Source of the DNA: Nocardia carnea
GTDB lineage: Bacteria > Actinomycetota > Actinomycetes > Mycobacteriales > Mycobacteriaceae
Assembly: GCF_029868855.1 (NCBI RefSeq)
Contig: NZ_JARWOV010000239.1
Coordinates: forward strand, 1 to 64,000
DNA: 64,000 nt
Reading direction: 5' to 3'
A program made the position numbers and the translations under genes. Every line of letters begins with the position of its first letter. The stretch's first letter is position 1. This document shows, piece after piece, positions 27,857 through 36,094 of the stretch. The notes beneath the pieces were generated by a model. The model saw only the letters and a program-made list of their open reading frames with translations. It searched no databases and was not told the origin of the DNA.

Positions 27857-27874
27857 CATTCCCTGAAGGGAATC
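27857..27874. promoter_or_regulatory. Palindromic operator candidate, copy 2
   Basis: CATTCCC-N4-GGGAATC, with the same arms as copy 1 except for the last base, 35 bases before the NTF2-like gene start. The two sites lie symmetrically close to the two divergent starts. Confidence 0.65.
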
Positions 27875-27908
27875 GCGCTGCCGGGTTGTTCTCGTCAAGC
27901 TCTGAGCC

Positions 27909-28352
27909 ATGAGCAAGCGATTCGATGACAACGACCTGACCGCCTTCGCCGAACGCTACATGGCCCAGTGGAACGAAGCCGACCCGCAGCTGCGCCGCGA
28001 ACTGATCCAGGAGATCTGGGCGCCGTCGGGTGCGCAGACCCTGGTCGATCCGCCGGTGGAGATCCGGCAGGCTGCCGCGCAACTGAGCTTCGTCGTGCCC
28101 GCGCTCGAAGTGCGCGGCCACGACGCGATGCAGGCGCGGGTGACTCGTGCCTACGAGATGTTCGTCGCACCCGGCGAGTACCTCTTCGAGGTGGGCGAGG
28201 CCGCCGAACTGCCCGCCGGTCTGATCGGCCTGCCGTGGTCAATGGTCGCGCGCGCCGACGGCGCTGTTGCCGGCGGCGGCTACGAGGTCATCGGCCTCGA
28301 CGCCGACGGCCGCATCAGGTTCGACCACCAGTTCATCGAGGGTGTGCGTTGA
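27909..28352 (+). CDS. NTF2-like/SnoaL-like protein
   Basis: Protein of 147 aa of the SnoaL/NTF2-like cone-fold type. The pattern FAERYMAQWNEADPQLRRELIQEIWAPSGAQTLVDPP, split over the first 50 residues, is the usual helix-helix-strand opening. GYEVIGLDADGRIRFDHQFIEGV is the closing strand pair, with the common GRI turn. Family members include polyketide cyclases, isomerases and dehalogenase-like enzymes, but most are uncharacterised. No catalytic residue set can be assigned. The gene is transcribed away from the XRE regulator gene, with paired palindromes between, so it is a likely regulon target. Confidence 0.75.
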   Translation: MSKRFDDNDLTAFAERYMAQWNEADPQLRRELIQEIWAPSGAQTLVDPPVEIRQAAAQLSFVVPALEVRGHDAMQARVTRAYEMFVAPGEYLFEVGEAAELPAGLIGLPWSMVARADGAVAGGGYEVIGLDADGRIRFDHQFIEGVR

Positions 28353-28951
28353 GTGCCGGACTGTTCGTGCGGACCGCGATTTCTTCTACTACTACCGATC
28401 GCCGAGAGATGACCACGGATGCCACCTCGATCCACTGCACGTCCTGGTCGGGTTGACGGGTTCGGGAGCAGGAGATGCCGTAGCCGCGGCCACATCGGGT
28501 GGTCGTCGAGGTGCGAAGGCAAGACGGTCGAGTGTTTCTGTTGCGGGGTAATTCTGACTTCCATTTGTCTGATCGCCTCCATTGCCTTCACCGGCCTCAT
28601 GGCTGCGGCCCCCGCTCAGGCGGTGGATGGGTAATAAGGTCCATTACAGTCACCGTGACAGGGGCATCCCGAGTACGGTCATGCTGAAGACCGCCGAGAC
28701 GAACGGAGTTAAGGTTGGGCAGGAGTGCGGGTCGTACGTTTCCGAGGTCTTTCGGGTATGCCCGCGGTCTATCGCCTACAAGCTGGAGATAGTGCCCGTT
28801 ACCGGCCCGAATTGGTACGGAGCAGCCGGTCGGTGCTATGTCCCCTCGCAGCCTTTTTTGTACGGGGCCATTCTTCGACAGCTTTGGAAGGCCGGTTCGG
28901 AATGGGCCACCGGCCTGCTCGGTACCGTGCCGGAGACCCGATGCTGCCGAC
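28353..28951. other. Stretch with a possible broken secreted-protein gene
   Basis: There is no intact gene. A signal-peptide-like reading at about 28545-28620 and a change of frame after it are listed separately. The rest is without recognisable coding signal. Confidence 0.35.
28545..28870 (+). pseudogene. Possible frameshifted small secreted protein
   Basis: A hydrophobic stretch LTSICLIASIAFTGLMAAAP followed by AQA, as in a signal peptidase site, ends at a stop at 28632-28634. Reading continues plausibly in the next frame (NKVHYSHRDRGIPSTVMLK, then Cys-containing KVGQECGSYVSEVFRVC). This looks like a small exported protein with one frameshift. No family is recognised, and a chance overlap is possible. 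Confidence 0.25.
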
Positions 28952-29317
28952 TCAGTTCGGGTGCTGGTGGTCCTTGTGCGGGTGCCGGATGGAATCGCCA
29001 CCCTTCGTATCGTGCAGCCGACCGAAACGGCTGGCGAGCAGATGCGCCATGCTCTCGGCCGCACCCCGGCAGGCGTCGTCGATCGTCGCGGCGTTGTGAG
29101 TCACCGCGACCGGTTGCTGACCGGTGGGACGGGCCTGCAACACGCATCGCTTGTCGCCCGGTCCGCCTCTGCCCGCGTGCTGATCACTGAGGTGGGCTTC
29201 GACGCTGACGATCTGGTCGCTGAAGCGTTCGAGCGTCGAAGCGATCTCCTCCTCGACGTGCCGGATCAGCTTGTCGCCGCTGTCGATGTTGCTATCGGTG
29301 TTGATCTGAATTTGCAT
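28952..29317 (-). CDS. HPF/RaiA-like ribosome-associated protein
   Basis: Protein of 121 aa matching the core domain of ribosome hibernation/protection factors (sigma-54 modulation protein family). The N-terminus MQIQINTDSNIDSGDKLIRHVEEEIASTLERF, read over 32 residues, gives the first beta strand and helix. VSVEAHLSDQHAGR is the characteristic second strand, and the C-terminal helix runs DDACRGAAESMAHLLASRF. There is no long C-terminal dimerisation domain, so it is a short-type member. Such proteins bind the 30S decoding region under stress. The DQHAGRGGPGDKRCVLQARP pattern with His and Gly is common in actinobacterial stand-alone paralogues. ATG 29317 fits the family start. Confidence 0.8.
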   Translation of the reverse strand: MQIQINTDSNIDSGDKLIRHVEEEIASTLERFSDQIVSVEAHLSDQHAGRGGPGDKRCVLQARPTGQQPVAVTHNAATIDDACRGAAESMAHLLASRFGRLHDTKGGDSIRHPHKDHQHPN

Positions 29318-29914
29318 ATGCGATCCATTCCGGTAGGTGGCAACTGTACGCCCCCGGGCAGAAGCGGATGGTGCTCAGTGTCGAATGCGCCGATATCCCC
29401 GATACTCACCGTAGCCCTCGATGATTACTCAGCCGCCCGGGAGCCCGTAAAACGCACATTCCGGGGCGCTTCGGTCGGCCGATCCTGTATCGGAACGCTC
29501 ATCCGGTCTGCAGGATTGTCATGACGGGAAAGAACTCGAAACAATTGGGGCTCGGCTGAACGAGGTAGTCGAACATCTACATATAGTGCGCAGTGCGCAT
29601 TGCGCGAATATTTCTTGTATTGATTGCACAACCTTCCCGAGAGTGGCACGGCTGGTTTCCGAAGCCGACGGCCTCGAGAACATGGCCTTGTCGATGCCGG
29701 ACTGTTTTTCCGGCGACACCGCGGTCGAAACCAGCAGGTTTTGGCGTCTCCGACGAACTGGTGGCGGCAGCGAAGGTGGCCTTCGCCGGTCAGCTCGACG
29801 GTAGTAATACCGGACGCCGACGGGAGGATCTGGCGCGTCGGATCGAGACGACACGCCGTATCCGGGACGGCGAGTAACTGGCACACCCGCGTGGACCGGG
29901 GAGTAGGAGCCCGG
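29318..29914. other. Stretch without a confident gene
   Basis: Several short frames of 70-120 codons overlap on the + strand (29586-29956). None has a recognisable motif, consistent codon use or a good start. The 5' part is the upstream region of the HPF-like gene. Confidence 0.5.
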
Positions 29915-31609
29915 TCAGGTTCGTTGCTTCGCGGTGTCCACCAGCAATCGATGTAGCGCCGTGGCCGGTGGGCTTGCCCGGTCCGAGTGCAGCTCGACCT
30001 CGGTGAACGCTTCCACCAGCGCGGCGCCCGGGTCGAAGCGCGTGGTGGGCGAACATCCACTGAGCCGATCGCGCCAGTGCCGGTAACCGCTGACGATCCG
30101 GCCCAGCGGATCGCCGGCATGTTCGGGGCCGGCTATTCGCAGATATTCGGCGATCAGGGTGCGTTGGGCCGGCCGGTGTGCGGCGTGATCTCCCGCAGCG
30201 GACAAGGCGCGGCCGAGCTCACGAACCACCATCGCGTAGAGCGACCGGTCCATGGCGCCGGGAGCCGGCCGGCGGTCGCCGATCGCCCGTTGGATCGCCG
30301 CGGCACGCAGGCCGGGATCGGTGGCCGCGGCCCGGTCGAGAACGATATGCGTTGCCCGGAGTTCCAGTTGATCAGCGTCGGAAACAGCCGCCCGCTCCAG
30401 GCGGGCAGGCAGCCCGTCCGCCGAGTCGGCGATCTCCAGAACACGCAGGTCGATGGTGCGGTGTTGTTCGAGTACCTGATCGACGGCGGCGGCTATCTCG
30501 CGTGCTGCGGGTTCGTCCAGCCCGGCGGTGTCGAATCCGATGATCTGGAGTCCGTGCCGGGCGGCCAGTTCCTCGATGACGCGTAGTGCGGCGGGCTCTG
30601 TGACGGGCGGCGGAGGCCGGACCGGCTCGCGGCTTGCCTTGGGCGACTTCGGTATAGCTGCGGCGGGCGGTTGCTCTTGCCTGCGGTCGTCTCGGCGGCC
30701 CGGTGAGCTGGTCCAGGGTCTGCTGCCCGGCTGATTCGGTGGGGTGTCCGCGGAGACACCGCGCTGCGGGGTCGGTGGAACGTCCCGAGGCGGGCCGCCG
30801 TGTTGGGGAGGTGCGGAGACGCGCGGAGTGACGGCGGCCGGAGCACCGCGGCCTTCGGCGATCGGTTGAACGGCCGGCGCCGGCCCGGACCACGGAGAAC
30901 GGGCTGTACCGCGGTCACCGGGCGCGGCGCCGCGGCCGGTTTGCGCCGGTGGGGTTTCCGGGCGGGCGGGGTCATTCGCGGGCCGGGCGGGCGCCGACGG
31001 GCCGGTCGGACCGTCACCCTCGTTGGGGTGGCCCGCTTCCGGCTGTGCGGAAGTACCGGTCGACGGATCATTCGCCTCACCCGAGGTCCGCGTTCCTGGT
31101 TCGGAAGTACTGGAACCCACCGGGTCGCCTGTCCCCGGCGCGGCTCCGGCCGGCACCGGCGCGCCCAGACCGGGATCGGGTACGTCGGCCGGTGCGGGAG
31201 TACGAGCAGAGGAGACCTCCCCGATAACCAGGTCGGCCGACCGTAATGCCCCCGACCCCGGGAGGGGAGACTGCAATCTCGCGGCATCGGCTCGCAAGCG
31301 CCGGCCGCCGTCGCTGTCCACTGTTTCGAACGCCGAAATCGACTGGTCGAGGATCGAACCCAGTTCGTGGAGGGCGCCGGCACTACTTTCCAATGCACTG
31401 ACACCCTCCTCGGCGCCCGGCAGATAGTACTCCGCGAACGCTTGACCCATCTCGTCATCGCCCCAGCTTGCGGCGGCTTCGGTCATTCCGGCGGCCGTGA
31501 GCGCGTCCTGCAGATCGCGGGCTGTCCGGCCCGCGCTCTCCGCGATACCGCGCAGTTCATCGGTCAGCAGGCGCGCGGCGTCCGGATCGATATGAAACGA
31601 CTCGCCCAC
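29915..31609 (-). CDS. WXG100-like N-domain, Pro-rich linker, degenerate metallopeptidase-like C-domain
   Basis: Predicted type VII-type secreted or surface protein of 564 aa. Residues about 5-100 are helical, with ASWGDDEMGQAFAEYYLPG (the WXG-like turn is W-G-D) and EGVSALESSAGALHELG, as in ESX substrates. Residues about 110-340 are a Pro/Gly/Ala/Thr-rich, repeat-poor linker. The C-terminal 220 residues (ALRVIEELAARHGLQIIGFD onward) resemble the domain found in large actinobacterial WXG-fused proteins that normally carries HELGHA; here the corresponding segment reads VRELGRAL, so both zinc His residues are Arg. GTG 31609 is chosen because GGAGGAG lies just upstream; the frame is open to 31801. 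No ESX secretion gene or immunity gene is adjacent. Confidence 0.7.
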   Translation of the reverse strand: MGESFHIDPDAARLLTDELRGIAESAGRTARDLQDALTAAGMTEAAASWGDDEMGQAFAEYYLPGAEEGVSALESSAGALHELGSILDQSISAFETVDSDGGRRLRADAARLQSPLPGSGALRSADLVIGEVSSARTPAPADVPDPGLGAPVPAGAAPGTGDPVGSSTSEPGTRTSGEANDPSTGTSAQPEAGHPNEGDGPTGPSAPARPANDPARPETPPAQTGRGAAPGDRGTARSPWSGPAPAVQPIAEGRGAPAAVTPRVSAPPQHGGPPRDVPPTPQRGVSADTPPNQPGSRPWTSSPGRRDDRRQEQPPAAAIPKSPKASREPVRPPPPVTEPAALRVIEELAARHGLQIIGFDTAGLDEPAAREIAAAVDQVLEQHRTIDLRVLEIADSADGLPARLERAAVSDADQLELRATHIVLDRAAATDPGLRAAAIQRAIGDRRPAPGAMDRSLYAMVVRELGRALSAAGDHAAHRPAQRTLIAEYLRIAGPEHAGDPLGRIVSGYRHWRDRLSGCSPTTRFDPGAALVEAFTEVELHSDRASPPATALHRLLVDTAKQRT

Positions 31610-32213
31610 ATTCTCCTCCGCGCGCGGTTCACAGCTCACCCTCACGTCTCGAGCTGCCGGACAGCCTTGCTCGGCGACGACCAGGGAGCGCTTCGACCGG
31701 TATATTCTGCATGTCGCGGCGGGCCGATGCACCTTTTCGGCAACGATTTTCATCGATCGGCCGATCGTGGCTGCCGCTGACCGCCGCGCCACCGGCCGCA
31801 CATCGGTCGGTCGGCACAGTCGGCTCGACCGCGCCGGCAGTGCGGTGGCGAGTGGCCACGAGCGCCGGCAGCTGGTAGCGGTCGTATCGCACCGATGTCA
31901 TCGAATCAGGTGTCCAACGTGGACAGTTTCTTGTAGCAGCTCAGAGCGATCCGCCGGATGCAGGGCGGCTGCAGCCGGTTCCCGGGCTCGAGGCTTGGCG
32001 TGACTCTTCTCGTAGATGCTCCAGAACCCTGGTCGCGCTTGTCGTGCCCGCACCGGCCACCGCCGGCGGTTTCGTGGCGGTGGGCGTTGAGGCCCCCGCG
32101 GGTGACCGTGTGTCGCTTGCCAGAGTGATGCGACCACTGGTGTGCCACGGGGTATGGACCGTGTTGTCTGGTCGCGGGCCGCGTGGTGATGGAGACGCAT
32201 GATCGGCTTCTGG
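31610..32213. other. Stretch without a confident gene
   Basis: Upstream region of the WXG100-like gene. Only short overlapping frames of poor composition are present on both strands. No repeat, RNA gene or promoter motif was recognised. Confidence 0.5.
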
Positions 32214-32594
32214 TCAGTCCGGGCTGGCGGGTATCTGCTTCAGATGTCGGGTGGCCGTCCGGTCGCCGGCCTGGGCCATCACACGGACTTCGGCGATCCG
32301 GCCGAGCCGGATCAACTGCGCTATTCGTTCGGAGTGTGCGTAGAAACCGTTGACGGGATCGCTTTCCATGGCTTCGAGCTCGGCGAGCCCGGCCTTGTCC
32401 TCCCCGCGGCGGAAGTGCAGGTGTGCCAGCCATAATCGGGCGCTTGCGTCCCGGGATGCCTCCGCGCGCAGTCGGTCGATGCTGTTGGTGCGGACCAGGT
32501 ATTCCATGAGTGTCGTGGAAGCCCGGTCGTCACCGTCGCGTGCCAGGAGCCGCAGGTCATCGACGCGGTCTGCGTCCACCATGATCTCGATCAA
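32214..32594 (-). CDS. Hypothetical protein with TPR/Sel1-like helical repeats, probably truncated
   Basis: Reading of 126 aa with helix pairs spaced about 35 residues apart: DDRASTTLMEYLVRTNSIDR, DASARLWLAHLHFRRGEDKA, HSERIAQLIRLGRIAEV. This is the pattern of tetratricopeptide or Sel1-like arrays. It starts at ATG 32594 or 32582 without a clear ribosome binding site, directly next to decayed sequence, and looks like the C-terminal remnant of a longer repeat protein found in actinobacteria. Its function is unknown. Confidence 0.5.
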   Translation of the reverse strand: MIEIMVDADRVDDLRLLARDGDDRASTTLMEYLVRTNSIDRLRAEASRDASARLWLAHLHFRRGEDKAGLAELEAMESDPVNGFYAHSERIAQLIRLGRIAEVRVMAQAGDRTATRHLKQIPASPD

Positions 32595-33349
32595 CCGTTC
32601 GATTGCTCGTCATGGCCCGACGAACAATCGTTCCCACGGCAGGCGTGGTAGGTGTCGGTATTCCTCGATGGTGTCGTGGATCAATTCGATGGTGAACCAT
32701 GGCTTTCTCCTCCAATCGTCGACCAGATTGGATGCAGCCACGGCAGTTGCTTGCTGGATCGAAACTGCGCGGGGCGACCTGCCCGAGGCGTTTGCTGCGG
32801 GAATCTCCGCGGTGCACGCGAGTGACCGCCGGCCGAACGCACTGTTCGCATGGGCGGCCCATACCTGTTACGGCGAAGCGCTTATCGAGTACCTCCTGCG
32901 GATCTTCGTGGAACTCACCGGCCGCCACGGATTTCGACGAAGCAGAAGCGCACTCTTCGACGAAGCAGCCGATGCTGCTGGGCCGGCGCTCGCCGCGGAT
33001 CTGATGCGATCGCGACTTTTCGATAGATACGTTCGGCGGTATCGGCGGTGCCGCTGGTGTGTGCGACTTGCCCCGCGCCGCTTCGCTGATTATTCACCTC
33101 GCGTGAGCGAATGGGAAGGCGTCGCTCGCTGTCGAAGGTCGGTGCCCTCGGCAGAATACGCAAAACATGGGCAACCGGAAAACGCCTGGTCATCGTGGCG
33201 ATTTATCCACTCGGCAGGTCGTAATGCACACGCCCGGACACGTCACCACCGAAGTCAGGGCGCGTTCATCGGATCCAGCACGGGAGTTTGTGCTGGGGTT
33301 CGTAGGATTACGGCGCAGCTGTTGAGAGCCGGAGGACGAGCGCGGTCGA
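32595..33349. other. Stretch without an intact gene
   Basis: No intact gene. On the + strand around 32760-32930 a fragment (GDLPEAFAAGISAVHASD, then EALIEYLLRIFVELTG) reads like coding sequence, but it loses the frame about 32935. It may be part of a decayed gene; no family is recognised. Confidence 0.4.
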
Positions 33350-34273
33350 TCAACGGAGGCGTTCGCCGGCGATGAACCGCAGGTTCTCCACGAGGGCCAT
33401 CGCCGACGGGCTCAACGTTCGACCGGCGGCCAGGGTGAGCCCGACGCTGTGGCCGATGGGACCCAGCGCGACCGGCAGTGCGGCGATCCGGGCGTCGCTG
33501 CGGCCGATCAGGCCCGGTAACACGGCGATCATATCGGTATCCAGCAGCAGCTGCCGGACGGTGAGGAACGAGGTCGCCTCTACGCGATTGACCGGCAACG
33601 CCATTCCGGCGCGGGCGAATGCTTCCTCGAGTTCCCGCCGTAGTGCGGTCTCTGTGCCGGGCAGAATCCACGGGTACTGCTCGAGATCTCGCAGCGCCAG
33701 GCCGGTCCGGTCGGTGAGCGGATGGTGTGCACCGGCGAACACCTCGATCTGCTCCTCGTAGAGTGGGGTGCGGAGCGTGCTCGCTGTCGTCGGTGAGGTC
33801 AGGCGGCCCACGATCACATCGATGCGGCCCGCCTCGAGTTCGACCAGCAGCGATTCCGGCGACCCCTCGCGGACCGCGACCGTGAGCAATGGGTGCGCCT
33901 GCTTCAGCCGGGCGATTGCCTGGGGGAGCAGCACATTCGATCCGGCGAGATGGGTGCCGACGAGGACGGTTCCCCGATCGGCCTCGGCGAGTTCGACGAC
34001 GTGGCGGCTCGCCTGGTTCAGTTGCGCGAGCACCGCGCGGGCGTGTTCGGTGAACGCTGTACCGAAGATCGTCGGGGTGATTCCGCGCGGCCCGCGTTCA
34101 TAGAGCTCGACGCCGAGAATCGTCTCGATATCCCGCAGGCTGCGGGTGGCGACGGGCTGGGTGATGTGCAGCTCCGCGGCGGCACCGATAACACTGCCTT
34201 GCCGGGTGAGGGCTTCGATCAGGACCAGATGCCGGACCTTCAAGCGACCATCGAGTAATCGTGGTTGATCCAC
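33350..34273 (-). CDS. LysR-family transcriptional regulator
   Basis: LysR-type regulator of 307 aa, the normal length. The N-terminal winged helix-turn-helix is HLVLIEALTRQGSVIGAAAE ... HITQPVATRSLRDIE. The C-terminal effector domain (GTVLVGTHLAGSNVLLPQAI onward, with GRIDVIVGRL and TGLALRDLEQYPWILP) is of the type often seen in regulators of aromatic catabolism, such as GbpR/PcaQ-like proteins. It is divergent from the MHS-family transporter across a 379-base region containing ATAG-type repeats. It is the likely effector-dependent regulator of the transporter and perhaps of the nba-type operon downstream; the inducer would be a pathway aromatic acid or muconate, by analogy only. Confidence 0.9.
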   Translation of the reverse strand: MDQPRLLDGRLKVRHLVLIEALTRQGSVIGAAAELHITQPVATRSLRDIETILGVELYERGPRGITPTIFGTAFTEHARAVLAQLNQASRHVVELAEADRGTVLVGTHLAGSNVLLPQAIARLKQAHPLLTVAVREGSPESLLVELEAGRIDVIVGRLTSPTTASTLRTPLYEEQIEVFAGAHHPLTDRTGLALRDLEQYPWILPGTETALRRELEEAFARAGMALPVNRVEATSFLTVRQLLLDTDMIAVLPGLIGRSDARIAALPVALGPIGHSVGLTLAAGRTLSPSAMALVENLRFIAGERLR

Positions 34274-34318
34274 ATCGGACTCCCAGGGTGCGGTCGTATG
34301 GCGATTCCGCGGACAGGG

Positions 34319-34338
34319 CTATGAACGGATAACCATAG
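34319..34338. promoter_or_regulatory. Candidate LysR box in the LysR/transporter intergenic region
   Basis: CTAT-N12-ATAG, a 4-bp-arm inverted repeat of the LysR-box type, about 46 bases upstream of the LysR start. Related elements follow: CCTCGAGGGTATAGC at 34357-34371 and ACCTCGAGGTATAGCC at 34419-34434, a direct repeat 62 bases apart. The rest of the 379-base gap shows no gene. Confidence 0.4.
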
Positions 34339-34652
34339 TAGGCGACGGAGAACGGGCCTCGAGGGTATAGCGGCGCGACGCGTTCGGGCGTAGTCATTCC
34401 GGTCGCAGCGGCGGCGCGACCTCGAGGTATAGCCATCGAGGCATGTCTACGGCGAGTATTCACATTTGCCTTGCATGGAGAGCCAGATCACGCTCATTGC
34501 GTACACGTGAAACGTTCAGCAGTGAATTCGATGCACACGATCCGATACGCACACCAAGCCGCGGCAGCGGCCGACTGATCCGCCGGATTCTCACGACGAC
34601 GAACGGTTCACGGGAATCCGACCGGAGACCCGAGACTTGATAGGCGGCTTCC

Positions 34653-36044
34653 ATGACCGACCACACGACCCGAGACCGAGGTGCCATCCCCGGGGCCGCT
34701 GCGCGCGGCCGCGTCGCCAGAGCGACTCTGGCCGGCACCACACTCGAGTGGTACGACTTCTTCCTGTACGGCACGGCGGCCGCACTCATCTTCAACAAAC
34801 AGTTCTTCCCCGATCTGAGTCCCACGGCCGGCACCCTCGCCGCGTTCAGCACGTTCGCGGTGGGATTCATCGCCCGGCCGCTCGGAGGTCTGGTATTCGG
34901 GCACTTCGGTGACCGTATCGGGCGCAAGGCGACGCTGGTCGTCTCGCTCGTGATGATGGGCGTCGGATCGACGCTGATCGGTCTTGTCCCCAACTACGAC
35001 GCGATCGGCGTCTGGGCGCCTGTTCTCCTGGTGGTCCTGCGTGTTGTCCAGGGCATCGGATTGGGCGGTGAGGGAGCCGGCGCGACGCTGATGTCGATGG
35101 AGCATGCCCCCGCGGGGAAGAAGAACCTGTATGCGGGGTTTCCCCAGATGGGAACACCCGCGGGGCTCGTGCTCGCCAACGGCATCTTCCTCCTCGTCGG
35201 CAATGTCCTACCGGATAGTGCGTTCCAGGCCTGGGGTTGGCGAATCCCGTTCCTGCTCAGCTTCGTTCTGGTCGCCATCGGGCTGGCCATCCGCCTGCGC
35301 ATCACCGAGTCACCCTCTTTCACCGGGGTCGTCCAGAACCATGCGGTCGCGAAACTGCCGATCCGCGAGGCCCTCGACGTCGGTTTCGTTCGCCTGGCAC
35401 TGACGCTTGCCGCGGTGGTCGCCAACTCCGCGGTGGCCTACGTGTTCATGGTCTTCGCGCTGTCCTACGGAACGCAAGAACTCGGCTACGACAAGCAGTT
35501 CCTGATCCTGGGGGTCATGGCGGCTGCTGCCCTGTGGTTCGCGTCGATTCCGGTGTGGACCATGGTGGCCGACAAATACGGGCGGCGCACGATGTTCATC
35601 GGCGGCTCGGCGGCGATCCTGATCTGGTGTGTGGCATTCTTCCCGATGCTCGACACGGCGAACACGGCCGTATCCGCGATCGCGTTCGTCGGCATGGGGC
35701 TGATCATTCCCATAACCCACTGTGTACAGGGCAGCATTATCGCCGACACCTTCCCCGCCAGGGTGCGGTATTCGGGGTCGTCCCTGATCCTGCAGAGCGG
35801 CGCCATCCTCGGCGGCGGCCTGGCGCCGATGATCGCCACCGCACTGCTCGATGCCACCGAATCGTCTGCGGGGGTCACGTGGTACCTCGCCGTCATGTGC
35901 GCGATCAGTCTGTGCGGAGCCATCGCGCTGTTCCGGGTGGTGCCGGATTCGTCGCGTGGACTACAGCACGACGAGTCGCCGACGTCAGGTGGTGCCGAGC
36001 CGGCCGCAGCCCTCGGCGAGGAGTCTGTCGCAGCGAGGCTCTGA
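34653..36044 (+). CDS. MFS transporter, metabolite:H+ symporter (MHS) family
   Basis: Twelve-helix major facilitator of 463 aa. The N-terminus ATLAGTTLEWYDFFLYGTAA and the loop GHFGDRIGRKATL (MFS motif A) are hallmarks of the metabolite:H+ symporter group, which includes ShiA, ProP, KgtP and aromatic-acid carriers. A large central loop with LPIREALDVGFVRL separates the two six-helix halves. The second half repeats motif A as ADKYGRRTMFIGG. ATG 34653 gives a short polar lead before helix 1. Its place between a LysR regulator and the 3-hydroxyanthranilate genes suggests uptake of anthranilate, kynurenine or a related aromatic acid. It ends before a strong bidirectional hairpin. Confidence 0.9.
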   Translation: MTDHTTRDRGAIPGAAARGRVARATLAGTTLEWYDFFLYGTAAALIFNKQFFPDLSPTAGTLAAFSTFAVGFIARPLGGLVFGHFGDRIGRKATLVVSLVMMGVGSTLIGLVPNYDAIGVWAPVLLVVLRVVQGIGLGGEGAGATLMSMEHAPAGKKNLYAGFPQMGTPAGLVLANGIFLLVGNVLPDSAFQAWGWRIPFLLSFVLVAIGLAIRLRITESPSFTGVVQNHAVAKLPIREALDVGFVRLALTLAAVVANSAVAYVFMVFALSYGTQELGYDKQFLILGVMAAAALWFASIPVWTMVADKYGRRTMFIGGSAAILIWCVAFFPMLDTANTAVSAIAFVGMGLIIPITHCVQGSIIADTFPARVRYSGSSLILQSGAILGGGLAPMIATALLDATESSAGVTWYLAVMCAISLCGAIALFRVVPDSSRGLQHDESPTSGGAEPAAALGEESVAARL

Positions 36045-36055
36045 CACGATGACGA

Positions 36056-36084
36056 AGCCCGGCCCCTTCTGCGGGGGCCGGGCT
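36056..36084. terminator. Bidirectional terminator hairpin
   Basis: Perfect 11-bp stem: AGCCCGGCCCC at 36056-36066 and GGGGCCGGGCT at 36074-36084, with a 7-base loop, followed by a short T-rich tract. It lies between the convergent transporter and hydrolase genes. Confidence 0.8.
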
Positions 36085-36094
36085 CAGTGGTGTT

